From contig JAICWY010000007.1 of assembly GCA_025934645.1 (NCBI GenBank), positions 1-64,000 on the forward strand: 64,000 bases of DNA, read 5' to 3'. Below are positions 28,074-36,854 of the stretch, in pieces; position 1 is the first letter of the stretch; each line of letters begins with the position of its first letter. The stretch comes from Vulcanimicrobiia bacterium (GTDB lineage: Bacteria; Vulcanimicrobiota; Vulcanimicrobiia; Vulcanimicrobiales; Vulcanimicrobiaceae). A program made the position numbers and the translations under genes. Below the pieces are notes generated by a model, which was given only the letters and a program-made list of their open reading frames with translations, searched no databases and was not told the DNA's origin.

Positions 28074-28843
28074 TGATCCACCCCACCGCAATCGTTCATC
28101 CCAATGCAAAATTGGATCGGGGCGTCGAGATTGGGCCGTATTGCATTGTCGGCGAGAATGTGAGCGTCGGGCGCGGCACGGTGCTGCAAGCGCACGTGGT
28201 CGTGAACGGCTGGACGAGCATCGGCGAAGACTGCCAGATCTATCCGTTCGCCACGATCGGCGCCGCCTCGCAGGATAAAAAATACGTCGGCGAGCGCGCG
28301 TACACGCGCATCGGCAGCCGCACGATCATCCGCGAATACGTTTCGATCCAGCGCGCCACCGGCGAGGATCAAGTTACCGCCGTAGGCGACGATTGTCTGC
28401 TGCTTGCGTACACGCACGTCGCGCACAACTGCATTTTGGGCAACGGCATCACGATGAGCAATCTCGCGCAGCTTGCGGGACACTGCGTCATCGAGGACAA
28501 CGCGCTCATCGGCGGCATGGCCGGTCTGCATCAATTCACGCGCGTCGGACGCTATGCGTTCGTGGGCGGCGACTCCAAAGTGACGCGCGACGTGCCGCCG
28601 TTCTTTTTGGTGGAAGGCAACCCGGCCACGCCCTACGGGTTGAACAGCGTGGGCTTGCGGCGCGCGAACTTCAGCGAAGAAGAGCGCGCGGAGATCAAAA
28701 AGTTCTACAAACTGCTGAACGGCTCGAAGCTCAAACTCTCCGAAGCGATCGAGGCGATGAAGGCCGAGGTTTCCACCGAATCCGGCCGGCACATTCTCGA
28801 GTTTCTGGAAGGTGATTCCCAGCGCGGCATTCTGCTGAAGTGA
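28073..28843 (+). CDS. lpxA: UDP-N-acetylglucosamine O-acyltransferase LpxA
   Basis: IHPTAIVHPNAKLDRGVEIGPYCIVGENV; hexapeptide repeats; C-terminal helical domain. Confidence 0.95.
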   Translation: MIHPTAIVHPNAKLDRGVEIGPYCIVGENVSVGRGTVLQAHVVVNGWTSIGEDCQIYPFATIGAASQDKKYVGERAYTRIGSRTIIREYVSIQRATGEDQVTAVGDDCLLLAYTHVAHNCILGNGITMSNLAQLAGHCVIEDNALIGGMAGLHQFTRVGRYAFVGGDSKVTRDVPPFFLVEGNPATPYGLNSVGLRRANFSEEERAEIKKFYKLLNGSKLKLSEAIEAMKAEVSTESGRHILEFLEGDSQRGILLK

Positions 28844-29962
28844 ATGCGGTATTTTTTATCGTCCGGGGAAGCGTCGGGTGAGCTGGCGGCGACGCTGATC
28901 GCGCAGGCGATCCGCGGCATCGATCCGCAAGCGGAGTTTGAAGGCATCGGCGCCGCGCGCATGCGCGACGCCGGTGTCGCATTATGGCGCGACCACAGCG
29001 GCTGGGCCAGCATGGGTCCCCTCGCCGCGATTCCGCGCATTCCAAAACTGCTGCTCACGATGTTCGTCACTGCGGGCCATATCGTTCGCAGCAAACCCGA
29101 CATCGTTATTTTGGTGGACTTCGGCGCGTTCAACGTGCGGCTTGCGAAGCGTTTGCGCGCGATCGGCTATAAAGGCCCGATTCTCGACATCTTTCCACCG
29201 GCGACCTGGCTGGACCGCGAGCGTACCGCACGCGATGTAAGCGCCGTTGCGATGCCGCTTACCGCGTTCGCGCACCAACGCGATTTCTACCGTTCGCACG
29301 ATTTGCCCATCGCCTACTTCGGCCATCCGCTTGCATCGCAGTACACGATGCGCGCTGCGCGTCCCACGCCCCCCGCCGCCGGCGGAACGGTCGCGCTGCT
29401 GCCGGGAAGCCGCCGCGGCGAACTGCGTTATCACGCCCCCGCGCTGTTCGCGGCGTTTCGCGAACTGCGAGCGCGCCGGCCGCAGCTGCGCGGCGTGATT
29501 GGCGCTGCGGACGATCGCGGCGAGGCGTTTCTGCGCGAGTGCGCGCAGCGCGAAGGCGTGGGCGACGTGACGTTCGCGCGCGGGACGCTGCCGGCGATCG
29601 CGGATGCGGATGCGGCGTGGGTTGCATCGGGAACAGCGGTGCTGGAATGCGCCCTCTCCGGCGTGCCGGCGGTCGCGCTGTACATCATCAGCCCTGCGCT
29701 GGTGCAACACGCGCGCCGCGTCTATTCCGGAAAATACGTGACGCTTCCGAATCTGGTCCTGGATCGCGAAGTCGTTCCTGAGCTCTTACAAGATGCCGCG
29801 ACGCCGCATGCGCTTGCGCAAGCGATGGACGCGGTGCTCGCCGAACCGCAACGCCAATACGAAGAGTTTGCGGCACTTCGCGAGGCACTCGGTCCGCCGG
29901 ACGCGCTGGAAAAAATCGCCGGGTTCGCGGTGCAGCTTGCCAAGGAGCGAGTCCCGTGCTGA
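28844..29962 (+). CDS. lpxB: Lipid-A-disaccharide synthase LpxB
   Basis: SSGEASGELAATLIAQAIRGIDPQAEFEGIGAARM; VALLPGSRRGEL. Confidence 0.92.
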   Translation: MRYFLSSGEASGELAATLIAQAIRGIDPQAEFEGIGAARMRDAGVALWRDHSGWASMGPLAAIPRIPKLLLTMFVTAGHIVRSKPDIVILVDFGAFNVRLAKRLRAIGYKGPILDIFPPATWLDRERTARDVSAVAMPLTAFAHQRDFYRSHDLPIAYFGHPLASQYTMRAARPTPPAAGGTVALLPGSRRGELRYHAPALFAAFRELRARRPQLRGVIGAADDRGEAFLRECAQREGVGDVTFARGTLPAIADADAAWVASGTAVLECALSGVPAVALYIISPALVQHARRVYSGKYVTLPNLVLDREVVPELLQDAATPHALAQAMDAVLAEPQRQYEEFAALREALGPPDALEKIAGFAVQLAKERVPC

Positions 29963-30672
29963 TCTATCACACATCGGATTTGCACGACCACCGCGGATTC
30001 GTTCCGCGGCTGCGCGAGCTGCGGAAAGCTGCACCGGGGCTGCTGTTCGATTGCGGCGATTCGCTGCGCGGCAGTCAAACCGTGTATCACCGCCGCGAGC
30101 CGATCCTGGGCGAGATCGATGCGGCGGGGTACGACGCGCAAGCAATGGGCAACCGCGAGTTCCACTACTTGTTCGGCTTTGTGCGTGCACGCGCCGCGCA
30201 GATGCGTCATCCGTTCGTTTGTTCGAATCTCGTCGACACGAAGAACCGCGAGCTGCCGTTCCGGCGATCGCTGGTGATACCGTACGGCGGAACGCGCGTG
30301 CACCTGATCGGGTTGCTGATCATGCAATATCCCGTGGGCAGTCCGTGGGAGCGCGTTTTCGGCTGGCGTTTCCTCGATCCGTTCGAAACGGTGCGCGAAT
30401 TGTCCGCAGAGATCCCGCAAGACGAGCCGCTCGTCGTGCTTTCGCACCTCGGTTTGTCGCTGGATCGCAAACTGGCGGCGGCCGTACCGCGCATCGATCT
30501 GCTGCTCGGCGGCCACAGCCACGATACCCTGCACGTGCCCGAGCGCGTAGGCAACGTGCCGATCGTGCACGCGGGCCCGTACGGCAAATACGTCTCGCGC
30601 ACGCAGCTCGAGCGCGCGGGCGATCGCTGGAGCATCGCGGATTTCGCGCTGTTGCCGTTGTTGGAATCGTGA
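29956..30672 (+). CDS. Calcineurin-like metallophosphoesterase (5'-nucleotidase-type motifs)
   Basis: YHTSDLHDHRG, FDCGDSLRGS, AMGNREFHYL, LGGHSHDTLH. Confidence 0.82.
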   Translation: MLIYHTSDLHDHRGFVPRLRELRKAAPGLLFDCGDSLRGSQTVYHRREPILGEIDAAGYDAQAMGNREFHYLFGFVRARAAQMRHPFVCSNLVDTKNRELPFRRSLVIPYGGTRVHLIGLLIMQYPVGSPWERVFGWRFLDPFETVRELSAEIPQDEPLVVLSHLGLSLDRKLAAAVPRIDLLLGGHSHDTLHVPERVGNVPIVHAGPYGKYVSRTQLERAGDRWSIADFALLPLLES

Positions 30673-31817
30673 GCCGCGCGCTCTTCGTTTCCAACGGCCA
30701 CGGCGAGATCGCCATCGCCGCGCGCATTGCCGGCGAAACGCGCGGCGTCACGTGCGACCATCTCGCGCTGGTCGGCGGCGCGCACGGCAGCGGTGGGACT
30801 TTGCATGACGTCGGCCCGCGCAAAGGTATGCCGAGCGGCGGTCTCATTGCGATGGGTAACGTCCGCAACATCGCGCGCGACGTTTCGTCGGGCCTGATCG
30901 CGCACACGCTCGCGCAGCTGAAGTTTCTTCGAAGCTCGCGCGGTGCGTACGACGCGGCCGTGGCCGTCGGCGACGTGTTCGCGCTGATCATGACCCTGCA
31001 GGCGCGTGCGCGAGCGACGATCTTCGTCGGCACGGCCAAGAGCGTGCATCATGCGAAATACGGTCCGGTGGAGCGGCGTTTCATCGCGAAATCGCAGCGC
31101 GTGTTCGTGCGCGATGAAGCGACTGCGGCCTCGTTGCGCGCGCACGGCATCGACGCGCGGGCGGCAAACGTGATTGTCGATTTATACAGCGGTGCTGCTC
31201 CGGCAATCGATACGCCGTTCGCGCCGCGTCTGGCGATCTTCCCCGGAAGCCGCGAAGCGGCGTATGCAGATGCCGCCGCGCTCTGCGCCATCGTGCGCGA
31301 ACTTGGTTCGCGCTTCGCGCATCTTGGCGCGATGCTTTCCGTTGCGCCGGCGTTGGATCCGCAGCACATGGCGCAAACCTTGCGCGCTGCCGGATGGCGT
31401 GTGGACGAACGCGACGACGCGCTGCAGCCGTTCTCGCTGTTCATCGGCGAGCGCGAAATCGTGCGCGCCTGGCGCGGTCCGCTCGGTTCGATGCTGAACG
31501 GGGCGCAGCTCGTGTTGGGTCAAGCCGGTACCGCGAATGAAGCGGCGGCTGCGGCCGGCATTCCGGTCGTCGCCTACGAACCATCGAGCGGCGGAAAACG
31601 CGCGTGGTATCGCGCGCGCCAAGCGGGATTGCTGGGCGGCGCGCTGCTCATTGCCGGGGGCGGCGTACACGATGCCGCGCAGGCCGTGGAAGCGTTGCTC
31701 CACGATGCACCGCGCCGCGCGCGCATGGGAACCATCGGGCGCGATCGGATGGGGCCGCCCGGCGGCGCCGCGGCGATCGCGCGCCAAATCGAAATGCTCG
31801 CGGGAGCGCGCGCGTGA
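30669..31817 (+). CDS. Lipid-A-disaccharide synthase-related protein (LpxB-like paralog)
   Basis: ALFVSNGHGEIAIAARIAG; FPGSREAAYADA; GQAGTANEAAAAAGIPVVAYEP; GTG start overlapping upstream stop. Confidence 0.8.
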   Translation: MSRALFVSNGHGEIAIAARIAGETRGVTCDHLALVGGAHGSGGTLHDVGPRKGMPSGGLIAMGNVRNIARDVSSGLIAHTLAQLKFLRSSRGAYDAAVAVGDVFALIMTLQARARATIFVGTAKSVHHAKYGPVERRFIAKSQRVFVRDEATAASLRAHGIDARAANVIVDLYSGAAPAIDTPFAPRLAIFPGSREAAYADAAALCAIVRELGSRFAHLGAMLSVAPALDPQHMAQTLRAAGWRVDERDDALQPFSLFIGEREIVRAWRGPLGSMLNGAQLVLGQAGTANEAAAAAGIPVVAYEPSSGGKRAWYRARQAGLLGGALLIAGGGVHDAAQAVEALLHDAPRRARMGTIGRDRMGPPGGAAAIARQIEMLAGARA

Positions 31818-33010
31818 AGCGGCTGCTGCCCGCCGCTTTCGCGGTCACCTATTTCGTGGTGCCGCTCTTTCCGCCGTTCATCACGCTCACCGCCGTGACG
31901 ATTCCCGGCGTCTCACTCGTGCCGGCATGGTTCGCGATCGCGCTGCTCGCGCTTATGGCGCTGTTTGCAATCTACGCGACAGTGCTGCTGCTGCGTCCGC
32001 CCATTCAAAAGCCGCCCACGCTCGCGCCGCTGCTCGCGTGGTTCGCTGCGGTCGTGATCGCCGGATTGCTCGGCTTCGATCCCACGGCAGGCATGCTCTT
32101 CAACGGCATCTTCGGACTCGGCGTGATCTGGCATCTGACGCTCATGCGCTATTATCGCGAACCCGGCGTCGCGCGCGCGATTTATTGGAGTTACATGGTC
32201 TCGGGCGGGCTCGCTTCGCTCGCCGCGATCGTCATGGTTGCCGCACGCATTCCGGCGAATCAATACGCCATCGGGCACGGGCGCGCGATCGGTACGTTCA
32301 TTCTTCCGGGAGAACTTGCGGGCTACCTGATCATCTTTCTGCCGATTGCGTTTGCCGTTGCGCGCATCACGCGCGAGCGAGCGCTGCGGATAACGGCATG
32401 GTCGGCGCTCGCGCTTGGCGCCGCGGCGTTCGTCCTGACATTTTCGCGCGCGGGCTGGATGGGACTGGCGGCCGCGATCGCGTTCTACGCGTTCATGAGC
32501 GGGCGCGTGCGGCGGCGCTATGCACCGCTGTTTTTGCTGGCCGGCCTTGCGGCTGTGCTGGTCGTCTTTAACGCGCATCACAATCCCGCGGAGAACTACA
32601 CGCGCCTTTCGATCTGGCAGGCCGGCGTGGAGATCGTGCGGCGCTTTCCGCTCACCGGCGTCGGCCCGTTCGATTTCGCGCGCATCTATCCGCTCGTGCG
32701 CCTGCCCGACGGCGATGCGCAGGCGTTCCACGCGCACAGCTTTCTGCTGACGATCTTCGCCGAGACCGGGCTGCTCGGGCTTGCGGCGACTTTAGCGGTG
32801 TGGTGGCGCTTCGGATCGGCGTTCTACGAGCGCTTCCGCGCGGCGAAACCCGCCAATGCGACGCTGGCGCTGGCGATTGCAGCGGGACTTGCGGGAACGT
32901 GGGTGCAAGGCCTTATCGATACGGTGAGTGTGGTGATATTCGGATTATGGCTTCCGTCGATGGCGCTTGCACTGGTTGCCGCCGTGGACGGGCTCGGAGA
33001 GGCGGAATGA
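31814..33010 (+). CDS. O-antigen ligase/polymerase-like membrane protein
   Basis: Polytopic; VLTFSRAGWMGLAAAIA and RLSIWQAGVEIVRRFPLTGVGPFDFARIYP...HAHSFLLTIFAETGLLGL. Confidence 0.82.
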   Translation: MKRLLPAAFAVTYFVVPLFPPFITLTAVTIPGVSLVPAWFAIALLALMALFAIYATVLLLRPPIQKPPTLAPLLAWFAAVVIAGLLGFDPTAGMLFNGIFGLGVIWHLTLMRYYREPGVARAIYWSYMVSGGLASLAAIVMVAARIPANQYAIGHGRAIGTFILPGELAGYLIIFLPIAFAVARITRERALRITAWSALALGAAAFVLTFSRAGWMGLAAAIAFYAFMSGRVRRRYAPLFLLAGLAAVLVVFNAHHNPAENYTRLSIWQAGVEIVRRFPLTGVGPFDFARIYPLVRLPDGDAQAFHAHSFLLTIFAETGLLGLAATLAVWWRFGSAFYERFRAAKPANATLALAIAAGLAGTWVQGLIDTVSVVIFGLWLPSMALALVAAVDGLGEAE

Positions 33011-33558
33011 GGCGGCGCGCGATCGCGGCGCTGGCGTTGCTCGCATTGGCGGCCGGCTGCAATCCGCAGCCGCAGCACGGCGCGCAGGCGACGCCGACGC
33101 CTTCCATAGGGCCCTCCTCGCTGCCGCCGCTGAAGATCACCGGATACAGCGGGCCTGGGAATCCGGTCACGATCACGCAGCAGACGGGGAACCGCAAGGA
33201 GTATCAGCTCGTTGCAAAATCGCTGACGAGCCGCTCCACGCAGAGCGTCGGCCAAGCAACATTTCAGCAAGCCGCGGTAACGTTCTACGGCAAAGACGGC
33301 ACGACGCTGGTCGCGCACGCGCCCATCGCGCGGATCGACGAGAAGCACCGCGACGTCGTCATGACCGGCGGCGTGCGCGCGACGACCGGCAGCGGCATGA
33401 CGCTCACGTGCGATCGCCTGACCTACGATCAGCAGACGAGTTTGCTGCACGGCGAGGGCAACGTGCGGATTACGGGGATGCAGGGCGGCCAGCAACAGGT
33501 GTTGACCGGAAACACGTTCACGTCGGACGTGAAGCTTACGAATATGGTGATGAAATAG
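33007..33558 (+). CDS. lptC: LPS export periplasmic protein LptC-like (lipoprotein)
   Basis: Lipobox LALAAGC; LptC/OstA-like repeats; upstream of lptB. Confidence 0.7.
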   Translation: MRRRAIAALALLALAAGCNPQPQHGAQATPTPSIGPSSLPPLKITGYSGPGNPVTITQQTGNRKEYQLVAKSLTSRSTQSVGQATFQQAAVTFYGKDGTTLVAHAPIARIDEKHRDVVMTGGVRATTGSGMTLTCDRLTYDQQTSLLHGEGNVRITGMQGGQQQVLTGNTFTSDVKLTNMVMK

Positions 33559-33560
33559 CG

Positions 33561-34304
33561 ATGCGCGCGCCACACGAGATAAAATTGCGCGGTTTGGTCA
33601 AGCGTTACGGCGAACGCGCCGTGGTGAACGGCGTGAGCGCGGAAGTGCGCACCGGCGAGATCGTCGGGTTGCTGGGGCCGAACGGCGCGGGCAAGACCAC
33701 GACGTTCTACATGGTAGTCGGTTTAGTGAAACCGGACGGCGGCACGGTTCTGCTCGAGACGCAGAACGGCGAGATCGATCTTACGGCGTCGCCCATGTAT
33801 ATGCGCTCGCGGCGCGGCCTGGGCTATCTCGCGCAGGAGAACTCGATCTTCCGCAAGCTTTCGGTGGGCGACAACATCCGCTTGATCTGGGAGATGCACG
33901 GCGTGCCGCGCGAAGAACAAGAAGAGCGCCTCCCGCCGCTGCTCGAGGAATTCGGGCTGCTCAAATTCATCGATGCGCGCGGCGACAGTCTCTCGGGCGG
34001 CGAGCGCCGGCGCGTGGAGATCGCGCGCGCGATCGCCACGGAGCCAGCCTTCCTGCTGCTGGACGAGCCGTTCACCGGCATCGATCCGATCGCCGTCTCC
34101 GACATTCAAGCGATGATCCGCCAACTGCGCGACCGCGGCCTGGGCGTGCTCATTACGGATCACCAGGTGCGCGAAACGCTGGCGATCGTGGATCGCGCGT
34201 ATATTTTGAACAACGGTAAAATCGAGGTCTCCGGAACCGCGCACGACGTGCTCGAAAGTCCGATCGCGCGCAAATTCTATCTGGGCGAAAGCTTCCGCCT
34301 TTGA
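33561..34304 (+). CDS. lptB: LPS export ABC transporter ATPase LptB
   Basis: GLLGPNGAGKTTTFYMVVGLVKPDGG; LGYLAQENSIFRKLSV; DSLSGGERRRVEIARAIA; ITDHQVRETL. Confidence 0.96.
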   Translation: MRAPHEIKLRGLVKRYGERAVVNGVSAEVRTGEIVGLLGPNGAGKTTTFYMVVGLVKPDGGTVLLETQNGEIDLTASPMYMRSRRGLGYLAQENSIFRKLSVGDNIRLIWEMHGVPREEQEERLPPLLEEFGLLKFIDARGDSLSGGERRRVEIARAIATEPAFLLLDEPFTGIDPIAVSDIQAMIRQLRDRGLGVLITDHQVRETLAIVDRAYILNNGKIEVSGTAHDVLESPIARKFYLGESFRL

Positions 34305-35413
34305 AACTTTCGGGCATCAAGATTTTGGACCGGTACATGCTCGCGGAGCTGGTCGGTCCGTTTCTCTTCGGTCTCTCGGCGTTCACGCTGATCTTCGCGG
34401 CTACGCAGATCATCAACATCGGCCGCTTGGTCTCCGAGACGCACGCACCGCTTTGGGCGGCCATCGACGTCTTTTTGTGGCAGTTGCCGGCGATGGTGGT
34501 GCTGACGATTCCGATGGCGCTGCTGCTCGGGACGCTGCTGGCCATGCAGCGGCTCTCGGGCGAGAGTGAGATCACGGCAATGAAAGCGGGCGGCGTCACG
34601 TTCCTGCGCATCGTCGCCCCGGTGCTCGCCGTGGGCTTCGCGCTCTCGTTCGTGACGCTCGTGCTGCAAGAAGCAGTCGTGCCTTACGCGCAAACGCAGT
34701 TCACCATTATCCAGAATACGGTCATTAACAAGACGAGCGCGTTCGCAAGCGACTTGAACGTCTCGGCGCCGCTGCCGGGCGGCGGCAGCCAAACCACGTT
34801 CGCGAAGGCGTGCACGCAGAATTGCCAATCGCTGCTCGGCGTCACGCTCATTCAATACGATCGCGGCGGCAACCCGATTCAAATCGTGTTCGCGCAGCAG
34901 GCAGTCTTTCAAGCGGAGAAGTGGATCTTGGAAGGCGCGCGCATCTACCGGTTCCAGTCGAACGGCAGCGGCGTCACGACCTCGAACATCAGCACGTTGC
35001 AGGTCGAGTTGGGAGAGCGGCCAACCGATATCGCAAAGCGCGCTGCGAACAACAATCCGGAGAACATGAGCCGTTCCCAAATCGCCCAGATCATCCGCTC
35101 GGGACAGCTGAGCGCGGGAGAGCTGCGGAAGTACACGATGGCCTACCAGGAAAAACTGGCCACGCCTTTCGCGTGTTTCGTCTTCACGCTGCTCGCGATT
35201 CCGTTCGGCATCCGCTCGCACCGCGGCGGCCCGAATATGAGCGTGGGCTTCGGTCTGGCCGTGCTGATCGTATTCATCTATTACATCGTGCAGACGGTGT
35301 TCTCGTACGCAGGCGAGGCATTCTTGCCGCTTGCGGCGCTCGCCGCGTGGATGCCGAACATCATCTTCACGATCATCGGCGGACGCCGCCTCTACCGGGC
35401 GGCGATGGTCTGA
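34301..35413 (+). CDS. LptF/LptG family permease
   Basis: LDRYMLAELVGPFLFGLSAFTLIF; ...GESEITAMKAGGVTFLRI. Confidence 0.9.
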   Translation: MKLSGIKILDRYMLAELVGPFLFGLSAFTLIFAATQIINIGRLVSETHAPLWAAIDVFLWQLPAMVVLTIPMALLLGTLLAMQRLSGESEITAMKAGGVTFLRIVAPVLAVGFALSFVTLVLQEAVVPYAQTQFTIIQNTVINKTSAFASDLNVSAPLPGGGSQTTFAKACTQNCQSLLGVTLIQYDRGGNPIQIVFAQQAVFQAEKWILEGARIYRFQSNGSGVTTSNISTLQVELGERPTDIAKRAANNNPENMSRSQIAQIIRSGQLSAGELRKYTMAYQEKLATPFACFVFTLLAIPFGIRSHRGGPNMSVGFGLAVLIVFIYYIVQTVFSYAGEAFLPLAALAAWMPNIIFTIIGGRRLYRAAMV

Positions 35414-36378
35414 TGCACGATATTGCAGGCTTCTTGCGCGGCGTCGGCATCGTGATCCTCATCACGGTGATTGCGGGCATCATTGCGTACATCGGCGATC
35501 GCGTCGGTCATCAAGTAGGACGCAAGCGTCTGACGATCTTCAACATCCGCCCCCGCTATACGTCGACGATCATCGCCGTCGGGACAGGCATGCTGATCGC
35601 GCTGGTGATCACGCTCGTCGCGATCTTCGCCTCGAATCAAGTCCAGACGGCGTTCTTCCGCCTGAACGAAATCAACGCGGAGATCGAAAAAGCGCAGGCG
35701 CACGCGCGCGAGCTCGAGCAGAAGGTCAATAACGCGCAGCTCGTCGTCAACGTCGATCAGCTCATGAGCACGCAGGTCGGACGCATTCCCGTAAACTCCC
35801 CGGCGGGCTTGCGAAAAGACATCGTGCAAAATTTTTATTCGCAAACCGTTACGCAAGTGAATCGCCAATACGCGCGGCCACCGTTCGATCTCAAAAAATT
35901 CGTGCCGCCCTCCAACGTGCAGAAGATGCTGGGCGCGCTTTCCGACAGTCCGCAGATGCAGGCGTGGGTGGCGCAGAGCGACGTGCTGCTGATCGCGACC
36001 GCGGATCAGAATCTGTACATCGGCGATTCCATCCATTTCGGCATCACGCCGGTGCCCGATCGCTTGCTGGTTCAAGGCGGCCGCCCCATCGCGTCGATCT
36101 CCATTCCGGGCGGCAAAAACGCGAGCGCGGACCTCGCGCTCACCCAACTGCTCGGCACGTGGGTGCCGCGTCAGATGTACGTGCAGTTCGGCATGCCCGA
36201 GCAGTTCTCGGCCAACGTGCGGCCGCTGCAGATGATGCCGAATCTCACCGAGATGCGGAAAATGCTCGCGTCAGGCGGCGGCACCTATATCATGACGGCT
36301 TTTGCCGCGGCCGACATCTATCCGCACACGTTCTTCGTGCCGGTGGCCGTGACGCTGCAGAAGGCGCCTTCGGAATGA
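35413..36378 (+). CDS. DUF3084-like membrane protein
   Basis: Two N-terminal TM helices with GRKRLTIFNIRPRYTSTIIAVGTG between them, then a coiled coil. Confidence 0.75.
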   Translation: MHDIAGFLRGVGIVILITVIAGIIAYIGDRVGHQVGRKRLTIFNIRPRYTSTIIAVGTGMLIALVITLVAIFASNQVQTAFFRLNEINAEIEKAQAHARELEQKVNNAQLVVNVDQLMSTQVGRIPVNSPAGLRKDIVQNFYSQTVTQVNRQYARPPFDLKKFVPPSNVQKMLGALSDSPQMQAWVAQSDVLLIATADQNLYIGDSIHFGITPVPDRLLVQGGRPIASISIPGGKNASADLALTQLLGTWVPRQMYVQFGMPEQFSANVRPLQMMPNLTEMRKMLASGGGTYIMTAFAAADIYPHTFFVPVAVTLQKAPSE

Positions 36379-36776
36379 TGGGCGCGGTCCTGGGCATCGA
36401 CCCCGGGACGCGCAAGGTCGGCTACGCGATCGTGCTGGACGCGGATTCGCCGGCCGCCGCGCTGGGAATCGAGCCCATCGAGACGCTGCTGGAGCGCTTG
36501 AAGCCCCTGCTCGCGCTGCACCCGATCCGCGCGGTCGCGCTCGGAGGCGGCACCAATGCCGCGGTCTTGGCATCGCGCTTGGAGACCGTAGGCGTTCCGA
36601 TCCATATCATCGACGAAACCGATACAACCTACCGCGCCCGGGCGCTATACTTTGAGGAGAACCCGCCTCGAGGGTGGCGGCGGCTGATTCCTTTGGGCCT
36701 GCAGCTGCCCCCAAGACCCATCGATGATTACGCCGCATTGCTCATCGCCCGGCGCTACATCGCCCTGGGGACCTGA
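36375..36776 (+). CDS. YqgF/RuvC-fold nuclease-like protein
   Basis: VLGIDPGTRKVGYAIV; IIDETDTTYRARALYFEENPPRGWRRLIP; DDYAALLIARRY. Confidence 0.75.
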   Translation: MMGAVLGIDPGTRKVGYAIVLDADSPAAALGIEPIETLLERLKPLLALHPIRAVALGGGTNAAVLASRLETVGVPIHIIDETDTTYRARALYFEENPPRGWRRLIPLGLQLPPRPIDDYAALLIARRYIALGT

Positions 36777-36791
36777 GCAGCCGCCGGCGTA

Positions 36792-36819
36792 TGAAACCCT
36801 CCCGGCAAATGGCCGATAG
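36792..36819 (+). promoter_or_regulatory. Candidate sigma-28-like promoter (TGAAACCC-N12-GCCGATAG)
   Basis: -10 differs by one base from GCCGATAA; upstream of ORF 36855. Confidence 0.25.
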
Positions 36820-36854
36820 TAGAAAGTGCCCTTGCTCGCGGGTATGGAGGAGGT

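Noticed and set aside
36777-36854. c-di-GMP (GEMM) riboswitch suggested by GGCAAA
   Set aside because: Only the short GGCAAA matches; I could not find the rest of the conserved GEMM core.
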